Of a DNA stretch of 64,000 nt, positions 26,565 to 34,384 are shown piece after piece (position 1 is the stretch's first letter; each line of letters begins with the position of its first letter). The translations under genes and the position numbers were made by a program. The notes under the pieces are model-generated. The model searched no databases. It was not told where the DNA came from and saw only the letters and a list, made by a program, of their open reading frames with translations. Origin of the DNA: JAJEBT01 sp965214975 (lineage in GTDB: Bacteria; Pseudomonadota; Alphaproteobacteria; MPNO01; UBA830); assembly GCA_965214975.1 (NCBI GenBank), contig OZ244055.1, positions 3,658,001-3,722,000 of the forward strand, read 5' to 3'.

Positions 26565-26887
26565 GGACGCCGCCCGCCCGCGGCATCGCGGACGGGGGCT
26601 TCATGCGCGTCCGCGGCGCGCGGCGGGGACGCCGCCGCGCGCTCGCGCTCGGCCTCGTCCGTCCATGCGGCCCGGCGCGCGCCGTAGCCGTCGAACACGT
26701 CCGCGGACCGCTCGATTGTATCGCCGGCGCGCAGCCTGTCATCCCCGACGTCATCCCCGATGACAGTCTCGACGCGGACGCGGGTCCGACCGTCCTCGAC
26801 GTCCTCGACGTCGCCCCGGACGAGCCTCCGGCCGTCGAGCCTCGCGCCTCCCTCCCCGCCGCTCCATCGCGGTTCGATCCACGACAC
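26561..26887 (-). CDS. hypothetical protein, duplicated pair member 2 (right copy)
   Basis: 108 residues from GTG 26887, the paralogue of 21018-21344 with matching length and ends (VSWIEPRWSGGEGGARLDGR ... RDAAGGRRP). It lies 22 bases after the cupin-like gene on the same strand and could be part of the repC transcript. Function unknown. Confidence 0.6.
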   Translation of the reverse strand: MSWIEPRWSGGEGGARLDGRRLVRGDVEDVEDGRTRVRVETVIGDDVGDDRLRAGDTIERSADVFDGYGARRAAWTDEAERERAAASPPRAADAHEAPVRDAAGGRRP

Positions 26888-26909
26888 GCGGTCGCCGGCA
26901 ACATGTCCT

Positions 26910-27464
26910 TCATCCCGTGTCTCCTCGTGTTCGGGTTTCCCGTGTTTCCGGTTCTCGTGTTCCGGGGTCGCCGGGCCGGCCGTCCGCCGCCTCTCCGCGC
27001 CCCCGCCCGGCCCCGATGCGGACGCGCCACGGCGTCCACAGCCCGCTCCGGCGGTCGGCGAACCCCCACTCGCGGCGGTCGCGGCCGGTCAGGCAGATCG
27101 TGAGCGCCCCGCGCGCCGGGACGACGCGGAGCCGGTGGCAGTGGCCGGCCGGGAAGAAGCGGATCCACGGGGCCCGGAACTGCCGGAGCAGGACCGCGCC
27201 GCCGGGCGCGAGAGCCCCCTCGACGTAGCCGCCCCGCAGCCCGACCGACAGGAACCACTTGGGGTGGTCGTGCGGATCCCGGCTCCAGTCCGACCCGACG
27301 TAGCGGTGCAGGTACAGCCGCCGCCCGCGCCCGAGACGCGCCAGCGTGAAGCGCCGCAGGTAGGCGCGGTCGGAGCCGGGCGGAACCAGGTGGCACCAGC
27401 GCAGCCACCGGTTCGCGTCGCCGCCGTCGGCGGTCCGGGCGACGCCGGTCCCCCTGTCCGCCAT
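26910..27464 (-). CDS. cupin-like hypothetical protein with repetitive tail
   Basis: 184 residues. The core (~20-145) follows a pattern seen in small phage and plasmid cupin-fold proteins: CHLVPPGSDRAYLRRFTLAR, LYLHRYVGSDWSRDPHDHP (a possible metal-binding HDHP), GGYVEGALAPGGAVLLRQF, PAGHCHRLRV and LTICLTGRDRREWGF. The last ~25 residues are a low-complexity tail of GTREPETRETRTRGD type, from a lower-GC repetitive DNA tract (26905-26960). It starts 1 base after the repC stop, so the two are co-transcribed. Role unknown. Confidence 0.65.
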   Translation of the reverse strand: MADRGTGVARTADGGDANRWLRWCHLVPPGSDRAYLRRFTLARLGRGRRLYLHRYVGSDWSRDPHDHPKWFLSVGLRGGYVEGALAPGGAVLLRQFRAPWIRFFPAGHCHRLRVVPARGALTICLTGRDRREWGFADRRSGLWTPWRVRIGAGRGRGEAADGRPGDPGTREPETRETRTRGDTG

Positions 27465-27465
27465 C

Positions 27466-28923
27466 TCAGGCCTCCCCGCGGCCCGCGGCCGCCCGGCCGC
27501 CGCGGCTGAAGCCAGCCGCGCCGGGGAAGCCCCGGCGCCTCTCGACCAGCCAGCCGTAGACGGAGGCGGCGAGCCGGATCTCGCCGCGCCCGGCGCGGTC
27601 GACGAGCGCGCCGAAGTAGCGGACGGGCGAGAACACGACGCCGAGATCCCACTTCAGCAGCACCAGCAGCGCGGCGCACACGGCCGCCCCGCGGCCCATC
27701 ACGTGGCAGGCGGCGCCCCATTCGGCCTGGGACACGCCGAGCCGGAGCATCTGGCTCCGGGCGCCGTCGGCGAGGCCGGCCCACCCGTCGGCGGGGTAGC
27801 CGATCCAGTAGCTCCGCCGCTCGAGCTCGTCCGCGATCTCCCGTGCCGCCCTGTAGGGCACCTTGCCGGCGGCGGCCTCGATCATGTCCATGGCCGGCAG
27901 CCGGACCGGGGCCGCCGCCCGCCGTCCCGCCACGGCCGGGGGCCTGGCGCCGGCCGCCCGGATCGCGCCCGCCGCCGGCCGCCGGCGCGGACGGAACCCG
28001 CCGCGCGGCGCGGGCCCCGCCGCGGGAGCCTGTCCGCCCCTTCCGGGGCCGGCCGGCCGCGCCGCCCGCTTCCCGCCGCCGGGGAGGTTTTCCCCCTGGA
28101 GGCCGTTACCAGGGAATCCCTGTTCGGAATGGGTGAGTAATCTATTGGGGGAATCGATTCCGGTTGCCGCCCGCGCCGATTCCGGTTCCCGCCCGCCGCG
28201 ATTTCCGTCGCCGCCGCCGCCCGCCGCGGGGGCCGCCGGAGCCGTCTCCGCGAGGCCCGCCAGCCGCCGCAGCCTGTCGAGCAGCCGCAGCAGCGCCTCG
28301 ATCCATTCCCGCACGCGCTCGATCCGCCGGGACCGCCGGAACCGCTCCTGCATCGCGGCCAGCTCCGCCCGCAGGCCGCCGGCGGCGCCGCCGACGCCGC
28401 CCGCGTCGAGGATCCCGCGCGCCTCGCAGTGAAGATCCCTCGCTTGCGCGTGCGCCAGCTCCAGCGCGCCGCCCCGCCGCCGCGCCGCGGCCGCGGTCTC
28501 GCGCAGCTCCGGCAGGAGATCCCGCGCCGGCGAGAGATCGACGCCGTACGCCCACTCGATGTACCCGTCCTCGCCGCGCCGGCCGCACCGCCGCTGACCG
28601 ACCCGCGTCCGGACGACCAGGACGCCCATCCCCTCGAGGACGCGCTCGTGGCGGCGCACCGTCCCCGGCGACACGCCGAGCTTCTCCGCGGTCGCGCGGA
28701 CGCTGAGCCAGACCACCGGCCGCTCGTCCGGCTCCCAGTCCCGCCTCCGGCTGTGGCAGAGCAGGAGCTCCAGATGCGCGAGCAGGGGCCCGGTCCAGCC
28801 CCCCTCGCGGCCGGCGGCCTCGGCGAGGCGCAGGATCTCGAAGCGGTCGAAGGGCGGCGGCGCCGCGGCGGATGAAAGGGTCGTGAAGTCGGGGTGCGCT
28901 CTCGTGGTGGCGTGGGGTTCCAT
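27466..28923 (-). CDS. repC: replication initiator RepC
   Basis: Initiator protein of alphaproteobacterial RepC/repABC-type replicons, which acts on an origin inside its own gene. The 485-residue protein has the N-terminal winged-helix domain (WLSVRATAEKLGVSPGTVRR, HERVLEGMGVLVVRTRVG, then YIEWAYGVDLSPA). A central Ala/Gly/Pro-rich linker (~235-330) follows, then the C-terminal RepC domain (EWGAACHVMGRGAAVCAALL, VFSPVRYFGALVDRAGRGEI). Usual RepC length is ~400-450, so the linker is long. The ATG follows GAGGGAC. No repA or repB lies upstream; the next genes there are the divergent ctRNA-like RNA and pilN, making this a repC-only arrangement, unless partition genes lie outside the window. Confidence 0.85.
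   Translation of the reverse strand: MEPHATTRAHPDFTTLSSAAAPPPFDRFEILRLAEAAGREGGWTGPLLAHLELLLCHSRRRDWEPDERPVVWLSVRATAEKLGVSPGTVRRHERVLEGMGVLVVRTRVGQRRCGRRGEDGYIEWAYGVDLSPARDLLPELRETAAAARRRGGALELAHAQARDLHCEARGILDAGGVGGAAGGLRAELAAMQERFRRSRRIERVREWIEALLRLLDRLRRLAGLAETAPAAPAAGGGGDGNRGGREPESARAATGIDSPNRLLTHSEQGFPGNGLQGENLPGGGKRAARPAGPGRGGQAPAAGPAPRGGFRPRRRPAAGAIRAAGARPPAVAGRRAAAPVRLPAMDMIEAAAGKVPYRAAREIADELERRSYWIGYPADGWAGLADGARSQMLRLGVSQAEWGAACHVMGRGAAVCAALLVLLKWDLGVVFSPVRYFGALVDRAGRGEIRLAASVYGWLVERRRGFPGAAGFSRGGRAAAGRGEA
28085..28215. other. candidate origin of replication inside repC
   Basis: A local lower-GC patch in the linker region of repC. It includes GTGAGTAATCTATTGGGGGA, the palindrome GAATCGATTC, and two near-identical direct repeats, GATTCCGGTTGCCGCCCGC and GATTCCGGTTCCCGCCCGC, with a weaker third. 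In repABC plasmids the origin lies within repC in such an AT-richer tract; the position here is inferred from that precedent. Confidence 0.45.
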
Positions 28924-28974
28924 GTCCCTCGTTCAGCCAGCGTGAAAAGATTCCGCGACCGCCCGCCGGGGCTG

Positions 28975-29003
28975 TTGACAGCACCCCCTCGAACCCGTAG
29001 ATT
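28975..29003 (+). promoter_or_regulatory. strong sigma-70 promoter for the small RNA
   Basis: TTGACA at 28975-28980, exactly 17 bases, then TAGATT at 28998-29003. This is the best consensus promoter in the window. It fires away from repC and into the small RNA. Confidence 0.75.
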
Positions 29004-29009
29004 CCCCAC

Positions 29010-29106
29010 TGAATGCTGGTGAGGGCTACGGTTCTGGGGGATTTTCCTTCCGGCGGCCGGCAAGCCAACACGCGGAAGGGTCGGTTCGCCCCGACCCTTC
29101 TTTTTT
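29010..29106 (+). ncRNA. ctRNA-like antisense RNA opposite the repC leader
   Basis: A ~97-nt transcript is predicted from a consensus promoter to a perfect intrinsic terminator, with no believable coding sequence. It is transcribed opposite to repC and ends 180 bases from the repC start, so it is antisense to any repC leader made from further upstream. RepC replicons typically encode such a counter-transcribed RNA (ctRNA, incompatibility factor) immediately upstream of repC, with a strong promoter and a terminator stem-loop that pairs with the repC mRNA and blocks its translation. Position, orientation and architecture match; sequence similarity to known ctRNAs was not testable. Confidence 0.7.
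29075..29106 (+). terminator. intrinsic terminator of the small RNA
   Basis: Perfect 10-bp stem GAAGGGTCGG / CCGACCCTTC with a 6-base loop, followed directly by six T residues. Confidence 0.85.
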
Positions 29107-29111
29107 GCGTG

Positions 29112-29140
29112 TTGACACCGGGTTTCCTCGCTGCCAGACT
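29112..29140 (+). promoter_or_regulatory. candidate promoter of the pil/tra operon
   Basis: TTGACA at 29112-29117, 17-base spacer, then CAGACT (weak -10). It starts 6 bases after the terminator T-run and is the nearest promoter to the 35-kb + strand operon that follows. Confidence 0.5.
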
Positions 29141-29146
29141 CCTCCT

Positions 29147-29218
29147 GTCACGCACCCGGGTTGAGGCCTTGAGCCTGGTGGCAGTAGCTGGATCCTTGGG
29201 TGGCGGAGGGTGCGTGAC
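29147..29218. promoter_or_regulatory. 11-bp inverted repeat in the operon leader
   Basis: GTCACGCACCC at 29147-29157 and its exact complement GGGTGCGTGAC at 29208-29218, 50 bases apart. It lies at the expected transcript start of the pil operon, and inside the repC leader on the other strand. It could form a long stem in either RNA or serve as paired operator sites; which is not decided by sequence. Confidence 0.5.
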
Positions 29219-29246
29219 CTATGATGCGCCGCGTCCGAACAAGTGA
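29178..29246 (+). CDS. possible tiny lipoprotein ahead of pilN (weak)
   Basis: The frame ending at 29246 closes with AVAGSLGGGGCVTYDAPRPN-K, where a GGGC lipobox-like cysteine is followed by a short polar tail, as in VirB7-sized pilus lipoproteins. The start is unclear (GTG 29178 or TTG 29169) and the n-region lacks a positive charge. The frame upstream runs through the small RNA and the terminator, so only this 3' end could be real. Confidence 0.2.
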   Translation: MAVAGSLGGGGCVTYDAPRPNK

Positions 29247-29249
29247 CGA

Positions 29250-30878
29250 TTGCCGCTCACTGGAGCGGCACTGTTGCGGATCCTCTGGAGTGAGTCAAGG
29301 CCGAATCTCGCCCGCCTGATCTGGCCCGCGGCCGCGCTCGCGCTTTCCGGCTGCGGCCTCGCCCAGGTCGAGGAGGCGCAGGACGCCGCCGCCGACGTCG
29401 GTTCCGCGATCGCGGACCTCCGTCCCGCCCCTTCGGGCTACGCGAAGCTGCGGGTGTCGGGCCGTCCGTTCCTCGGGCTCCGGCCCTCCGCGACGCCGCG
29501 GTCGCGCGCTCTTCCGGAACGGCTCGCGGGCCCCGACGGCGTCACCATCCCCCTCCGGGGAACCCTCGACGACGCGATCGTCGCCGCGCGCATCACCGCC
29601 GCGACCGATCTGCATGTCCGCCTCTCCGGGGCGCCTCCGACGGCCTCGGCCGAGGTCCGCCTGGCCGGGGCGCTGGCGGACGGCTGGTCCCCCGTCGGCG
29701 GGATCTGGACGGGACCGCTCGACGCGCTGCTCGACGCCTGGACCGTCCCCGCCGGCTACAGCTGGGCCTACGACGCCGCCGCGTCCGAGGTCGTCGTCAC
29801 CCGCCGCCGGTCCGTCACCTGGAGGATCAACGCCCTGCTCGGCACGCAGAGCTACTCCGCCCAGACCAACACCGCCGAGGCGGGATCCGGGGAGGGGGCG
29901 TCGAGCCAGTCCGGACAGACCCTCACGACCCAGGCCAACTACGACCCCTGGCCGGAGATCCGGGCGCAGCTGGGGGCGCTGACGAGTTCCGACGCCACCG
30001 TGGTCGTCTCCCCGACCGCGGCGCTGGTGACGGTCACCGCCCGGCCCTCGGAGGTCGCCGCCGCGAAGAGGTGGCTCGACCGTCTCAACCGCGACGTGCT
30101 CCGCCCCGTCACGGTGTCGGCCCACGTCTACACCGTCCGCACCGCCCGCGCCGCCGACTACCGGCTCGGCATCGTCGCCGCCCTCGAGAGGATCCTCGGC
30201 GGGCGCGCCTCGGGGCTGCAGCTCGAGATCGGCAGCACGGCCGGATCGATCGCCGTCGTCAAGCCCGTCGAGGGCGCGGCCCTGACCGCGGACACGTTCG
30301 CCGGCACGCTCGCGGCGCTCCAGAGCATCGGCACGACGTCGCGCGTCCTGTCGGCCGACGTCCCGAGCCTCAACGGCCGCCCGGCGCAGTTCTTCGAGCT
30401 GCTCAAGCAGGCCTATCTCGCCCAGGTCAGCACCGAGACCACCGAGACGGGGACGCGGACCACCCTCACGCCCGGCCTGATCGCGTCGGGGTTCTCCATG
30501 AGCTACGTGGCGCGCATCGTCGCCCCCGACGAGATCCTCGTGAGGCTGTTCGCGAGCCTCCGCGACCGGCCCACCTTCGCGGTCTTCGGCACCGGCGCCG
30601 GCGGCGACCAGATCCAGCTCCCGACCTACGCCGACCGGGCGGTCCAGGTCACCCAGAGACTCCGCCGCGGCGAGACGATGATCGTCTCGGGGTTCCGCGA
30701 CCGCTCGTCCTCCGCCGACCTCGAGGGGACGCTCGATCCGCACCTGCCGTTCCCCGACGGCGCCCGCCGCGGGGCCTCGATCCGGCTGGAGCAGATTCTT
30801 TTGCTCCGGGCGGAAGTCGGCGAACCTCTCGGCATCACGGCCGCCGCTCCGGCCGGCGACGTCCCGGTGACGCCATGA
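29250..30878 (+). CDS. pilN: PilN-type secretin, outer-membrane lipoprotein of the thin pilus
   Basis: Forms the outer-membrane channel for the R64-like type IV pilus. A lipobox (ALALSGC, cysteine near residue 35) follows a hydrophobic core. An N-domain region occupies ~90-290 (DDAIVAARITAATDLHVRLS, then VTVTARPSEVAAAKRWLDRL, a typical secretin N-domain end). The secretin beta domain fills the C-terminus (LTPGLIASGFSMSYVARIVA, VQVTQRLRRGETMIVSGFRD). 542 residues, close to R64 PilN. TTG 29250 gives the longest form; TTG 29274, with GGAG 8 bases before it, is at least as likely. It overlaps pilO by ATGA. Confidence 0.85.
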   Translation: MPLTGAALLRILWSESRPNLARLIWPAAALALSGCGLAQVEEAQDAAADVGSAIADLRPAPSGYAKLRVSGRPFLGLRPSATPRSRALPERLAGPDGVTIPLRGTLDDAIVAARITAATDLHVRLSGAPPTASAEVRLAGALADGWSPVGGIWTGPLDALLDAWTVPAGYSWAYDAAASEVVVTRRRSVTWRINALLGTQSYSAQTNTAEAGSGEGASSQSGQTLTTQANYDPWPEIRAQLGALTSSDATVVVSPTAALVTVTARPSEVAAAKRWLDRLNRDVLRPVTVSAHVYTVRTARAADYRLGIVAALERILGGRASGLQLEIGSTAGSIAVVKPVEGAALTADTFAGTLAALQSIGTTSRVLSADVPSLNGRPAQFFELLKQAYLAQVSTETTETGTRTTLTPGLIASGFSMSYVARIVAPDEILVRLFASLRDRPTFAVFGTGAGGDQIQLPTYADRAVQVTQRLRRGETMIVSGFRDRSSSADLEGTLDPHLPFPDGARRGASIRLEQILLLRAEVGEPLGITAAAPAGDVPVTP

Positions 30879-32083
30879 CCGCGATCCTGCTCGACGGCAC
30901 GACCTACGTCGCCGGCCTCGACTGGCACGACGGGACCGACGACGCCGCGATCGCGCGGACGGCGCGGCGCGGGCGGTACAGGTGGTTCGTGGCGCGGGAG
31001 CGCCAGACGGGCTGGGCCCCCGACCAGGAGCTCCACTCCGAGGGGATGCCGTCCCTCGCGGCGTGCGTCGCGGACCGCATTCCGGGCGACACGTGGATGG
31101 CGCTCATCGAGGGCGAGGGCGGCGTCCACGCCCTCGTTAAGGTGGTGGACGGCAAGATCCTCGCCGACGGCGACACCGCCTACCAGCGCCGCGAGACGGC
31201 CCTCTCGGAGTTCGAGCGGGCCCGCTCCCATGGCTGGGGCGCGCTGTTCGCCACCGCCGGCCTCGTCGAGGACGCCGCCGACTTCAGCGCCGCCTCCCTT
31301 CCGCGCGAGTACCCGCTCCGTCCGGCCCCCAGGCCGGGCGCCGGACGCCGCCGCGCGGCGCAGGCCGTCGCGGCCGCGGCCGCCCTGGCCGCGGTCGGAG
31401 CGGCCGCGCTGCACCTCGACGACATTCTGGGCGCCTTCTTTCCGGAGCCCGCCCCCTCGGTCGTCCGGATCGTCGAGGCCCGCGTCCCGGTCGAGATCGA
31501 CAGCGTGGCGTTCGCGCGCGCGTGCCGCGAGGCGATCCGCGCCCGCCCGCTCCTCCTTCCGGGATGGTCCGTGTCGTCGCTCGGCTGCCGCGCCCGGCTG
31601 TCGGAGCCGGCTCTCGTCGAGGTCTCTCCCGGCCTCCGGGGCCGCCCCGCGCTCGTCGTGCAGTGGTCGCTCTCCGGCGACCGCCGGGCGTCCGCCTACC
31701 GCGAGATCGCGCTCGCGCACCTCTCGTCGTGGACGCTGGCGCAGGTTTCCGGGACGACGGCATGGGGGGTGGCCTCGCTGCCGCCGGTGATCCGCGCCGC
31801 CCGCGAGCGCCCCCCGCCGCTGGCGTGGCGGCGGACCATGGACCGCGTGGTCGGGCCGAGGGTCGAGCAGCTCCAGTACGCCGACGGCGCCGGCGCCAGC
31901 ACCGTGCAGATCCGGTCCGCGCAGTCGCTGCCCCGGATCGAGCGGATGCTCGCCCGCGCCCCCGGCCTCGAGGTCACGCGCCTGCGCAAGGTCGGCAGCG
32001 AGTGGCAGGTGGACGGCCGCCTCGCGGAACCGGTCGAGATCCTGGAGTCGGAGCTCGACCGGCAGGGGATCGCGCCGCCATGA
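30875..32083 (+). CDS. pilO: PilO-type pilus assembly protein
   Basis: Inner-membrane assembly component of the R64-type pilus. 402 residues: a cytoplasmic N-terminal half (~1-160), one membrane segment at ~165-185 (AAQAVAAAAALAAVGAAALH), and a periplasmic domain after it with a possible disulfide between the cysteines of FARACREA and VSSLGCRAR. The single-helix bitopic layout, size and place directly after the secretin gene match R64 PilO; sequence similarity is modest. It overlaps both neighbours by 4 bases. Confidence 0.72.
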   Translation: MTAILLDGTTYVAGLDWHDGTDDAAIARTARRGRYRWFVARERQTGWAPDQELHSEGMPSLAACVADRIPGDTWMALIEGEGGVHALVKVVDGKILADGDTAYQRRETALSEFERARSHGWGALFATAGLVEDAADFSAASLPREYPLRPAPRPGAGRRRAAQAVAAAAALAAVGAAALHLDDILGAFFPEPAPSVVRIVEARVPVEIDSVAFARACREAIRARPLLLPGWSVSSLGCRARLSEPALVEVSPGLRGRPALVVQWSLSGDRRASAYREIALAHLSSWTLAQVSGTTAWGVASLPPVIRAARERPPPLAWRRTMDRVVGPRVEQLQYADGAGASTVQIRSAQSLPRIERMLARAPGLEVTRLRKVGSEWQVDGRLAEPVEILESELDRQGIAPP

Positions 32084-32763
32084 ACGGGGAGGGCGCCATG
32101 GGCGCGGAGACGAGAGAGACGGTCTACCGGGACACGGAGGGCATCCCCTCCGTCCCCGACCTCGCCGACGCCGTCGCGTGCGTCCGGGCCGCGGGCGGCG
32201 CGGCCCGCCGCGGCGGGGGGCACGGTCTCGCGGAGGTGCTGAAGCTGGCGTGGCGGATCGCGGCCGCGATCGAGTCGCGGCGCGGCTCCGGGGCCGCCGA
32301 CGAGGCCTGCCGGGAGACGCTCGACAGGCAGGGGGCGGAGCGGCTGGTCGCGTCGTACTGCGCATGGGAGGGGCCGACCTACGAGGACACGGCGGTCGAG
32401 CTGCTGACGCAGCTCCCGGAGGACGCGGTCGGCGCCCGCGACGGCCAGCTCGCCCGCGCCCAGCAGGATCTGCTGGACCTGCTGCTGTACGGGGAGCCGG
32501 TCACCCTGACGGAGGCGAACGGCGAGAGCAGCCGGGAGGCGGTCGATCTCATGCTCGGCCAGATACGGGAGATCGTCGAGAACGACTGCGCGGCGGGATC
32601 CCCGAGGGAGTCGGCGATCCCCCGCGCCTTCGCGGCCGTGACGTCGGATCCGTGGTTCTCGCCGCTCGAGGCGTCGGTCGCGGAGGCGGCGCGGCAGGTC
32701 GGGGAGACCTCCGGCATCGATCCGCAACCGCCCGTCGGCCGCTCGATGGGAGCGGGGACATGA
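32080..32763 (+). CDS. hypothetical protein in the pil operon
   Basis: 227 residues, acidic and mostly helical, without a signal peptide or membrane segment, so probably cytoplasmic. Readable blocks: LAEVLKLAWRIAAAIESRRG, ERLVASYCAWEGPTYEDTAV, LARAQQDLLDLLLYGEPVTL. I do not recognise a family. It is coupled to pilO and to the next gene by ATGA overlaps. Its last ~20 codons (ETSGIDPQPPVGRSMGAGT) are the left boundary of the tandem duplication and reappear at 35581 in front of the second copy. Confidence 0.6.
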   Translation: MNGEGAMGAETRETVYRDTEGIPSVPDLADAVACVRAAGGAARRGGGHGLAEVLKLAWRIAAAIESRRGSGAADEACRETLDRQGAERLVASYCAWEGPTYEDTAVELLTQLPEDAVGARDGQLARAQQDLLDLLLYGEPVTLTEANGESSREAVDLMLGQIREIVENDCAAGSPRESAIPRAFAAVTSDPWFSPLEASVAEAARQVGETSGIDPQPPVGRSMGAGT

Positions 32764-34373
32764 CGAACCCCGGCGGGAAGCGCGCGGCGCTCGCGTCGCT
32801 GGCCGCCGCGGCGATGGCGGCGGCCCCCGCCGGGGCCCAGACCGGCGACACGCACTTCCGCCGCGAGGCCCTGGCCCACGCCCGGGCGCTGCAGGACGCC
32901 TGGTACGGGCTGGAGCACCACATCCGCCGGACGTCGACCGAGGCGACGGCGTGGGACGGCTCTACGCCGCCCCCGGCGACCCGCTGGCGCGCGGACTGGA
33001 CCGCCCGCGGCATCCGCGCGCGCTACTGCGGCGGGATCCTGGTCGTGTACTTCGGGCCCGCGGAGCTCAAGGGCACGGGGGCGGACCATCGGGCGGTCCA
33101 GGTCGCGCCCCAGGTCGCCGGCTCCGGGGAGCCGGTGCACTCCCCGCCGCTCGACTGGCTCCGGAACGACGCCGGCGTCAACCGGGTCGTGGACACCAGG
33201 CACGGCGGATCCGTCGACATGCCGGCCTGCATGACCGCGGCCGGCCGGGGGCCGCTGCCGGACGGCCGCCCGGCGCTCGCGGGGCCGGTCGAGGATCCGT
33301 GGACGGTGACGCGCGACCGCACGACCTGGGAGACCCGCGAGAGCATGACCTGCCCCGCGGGCTGGCACCGCCCGCACACCCGCGCCGGCGCGCCCCAGCT
33401 GGCGCCGGGCAGGGCGGCCCGCAGGGAGCGGCGGACCGTGACGCAGCCGTTCTTTCCCAAGCGCGACGCCGCCGGCGACCCGATTCCCGCCGGCGACCCG
33501 GTCCGCGGTCCCTGGGAGGAGATCCACTCGCTGTGCCGCGCCGACTTCACGGCGCCGGAGACCGAGCTCCGGAACTGCACGTTCCGCGTCCCGGGCGGCG
33601 AGAACGTTCCCGGCCACGAGATCTGGCGCCGCGACCGCTCGGTGACGGCCTCCGCCGACGGCATGGGGGTGGTCGTCGGCGGCACGTGGGCGCTGAGCTC
33701 GTCGTCCTGCACCGGCGTCCTCGCGCCCCGGCCGCCGCCGGTCCCGGTCACGCCGGCCTCGGCGCGGGTGTCCGACAGGGACGTCGTCACCGAGGAGGTG
33801 CGGACCGCGGCCTGCCCGCCCGGCCAGACCGGCGCGAGCACCGAGCGGCGCTACCGTACCGTGGTCCGGCGGACGTTCCGGTGGCCCGACGGCACCGTCA
33901 CCCGGCGGGATCTGCCGCCGACCTGGACGAACTGGGTGACGACCGTGACCACCTGCGAGGACGAGTGGGAGATGGGCCTCGACGGCGACCTGGACGACGG
34001 CGGCTATGGCGACGACGGCGGCGACGGCGGCGGCGACGACGGCTGCTTCCTCACCACCGCGGTCGTCATGATGCGCGGGGACGAGCCCGACGACGGCCCG
34101 ACCCTGACCGCGCTCCGGGCGTTCCGCGACGGCTACATGTCGCGGACCGCCGAGCGCCGCCGCCTGGTCCGCAAGTACTACGAGACCGCCCCCCGCATCG
34201 TCGCCGCGATCCCCGCCGGCCACGAGGAGTGGACATGGATCTCGGAGCGCATCGACGCGGCGGTCGCGGCGCTTGCCGACCGGGATCCCGACCTCGCGTT
34301 CCGAATCTACGTTGACTCAGTGAACCAGCTGGCGGTGCGCTGGCTCGATGCCGGCGCCGACCTGCCCCAATGA
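32760..34373 (+). CDS. exported protein with C-terminal CFI-box domain (duplicated gene, copy 1)
   Basis: 537 residues. The signal peptide (LASLAAAAMAAAPAGAQ, cut after AQA-like GAQ near 26) leads to a large cysteine-containing exported domain (~27-400) of unknown family with GGILVVYFGPAELKG and DMPACMTAAG. An Asp/Gly-rich linker (~400-428) follows. The C-terminus (~429-490) is CFLTTAVVMMRG, LRAFRDGYMSRTAERRRLVR and KYYETAPRIVAAI, which matches the CFI-box C-terminal domain. That domain's role is unknown, but it is found at the end of many exported or surface proteins. Located between pilO and pilP, where R64 has no counterpart. Confidence 0.7.
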   Translation: MTNPGGKRAALASLAAAAMAAAPAGAQTGDTHFRREALAHARALQDAWYGLEHHIRRTSTEATAWDGSTPPPATRWRADWTARGIRARYCGGILVVYFGPAELKGTGADHRAVQVAPQVAGSGEPVHSPPLDWLRNDAGVNRVVDTRHGGSVDMPACMTAAGRGPLPDGRPALAGPVEDPWTVTRDRTTWETRESMTCPAGWHRPHTRAGAPQLAPGRAARRERRTVTQPFFPKRDAAGDPIPAGDPVRGPWEEIHSLCRADFTAPETELRNCTFRVPGGENVPGHEIWRRDRSVTASADGMGVVVGGTWALSSSSCTGVLAPRPPPVPVTPASARVSDRDVVTEEVRTAACPPGQTGASTERRYRTVVRRTFRWPDGTVTRRDLPPTWTNWVTTVTTCEDEWEMGLDGDLDDGGYGDDGGDGGGDDGCFLTTAVVMMRGDEPDDGPTLTALRAFRDGYMSRTAERRRLVRKYYETAPRIVAAIPAGHEEWTWISERIDAAVAALADRDPDLAFRIYVDSVNQLAVRWLDAGADLPQ

Positions 34374-34384
34374 AGGAGAGACCC

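Noticed and set aside
29013..29246. 77-codon frame across the leader region
   Set aside because: It runs through the predicted small RNA, a perfect terminator and the next promoter; only its last ~23 codons could be a gene.
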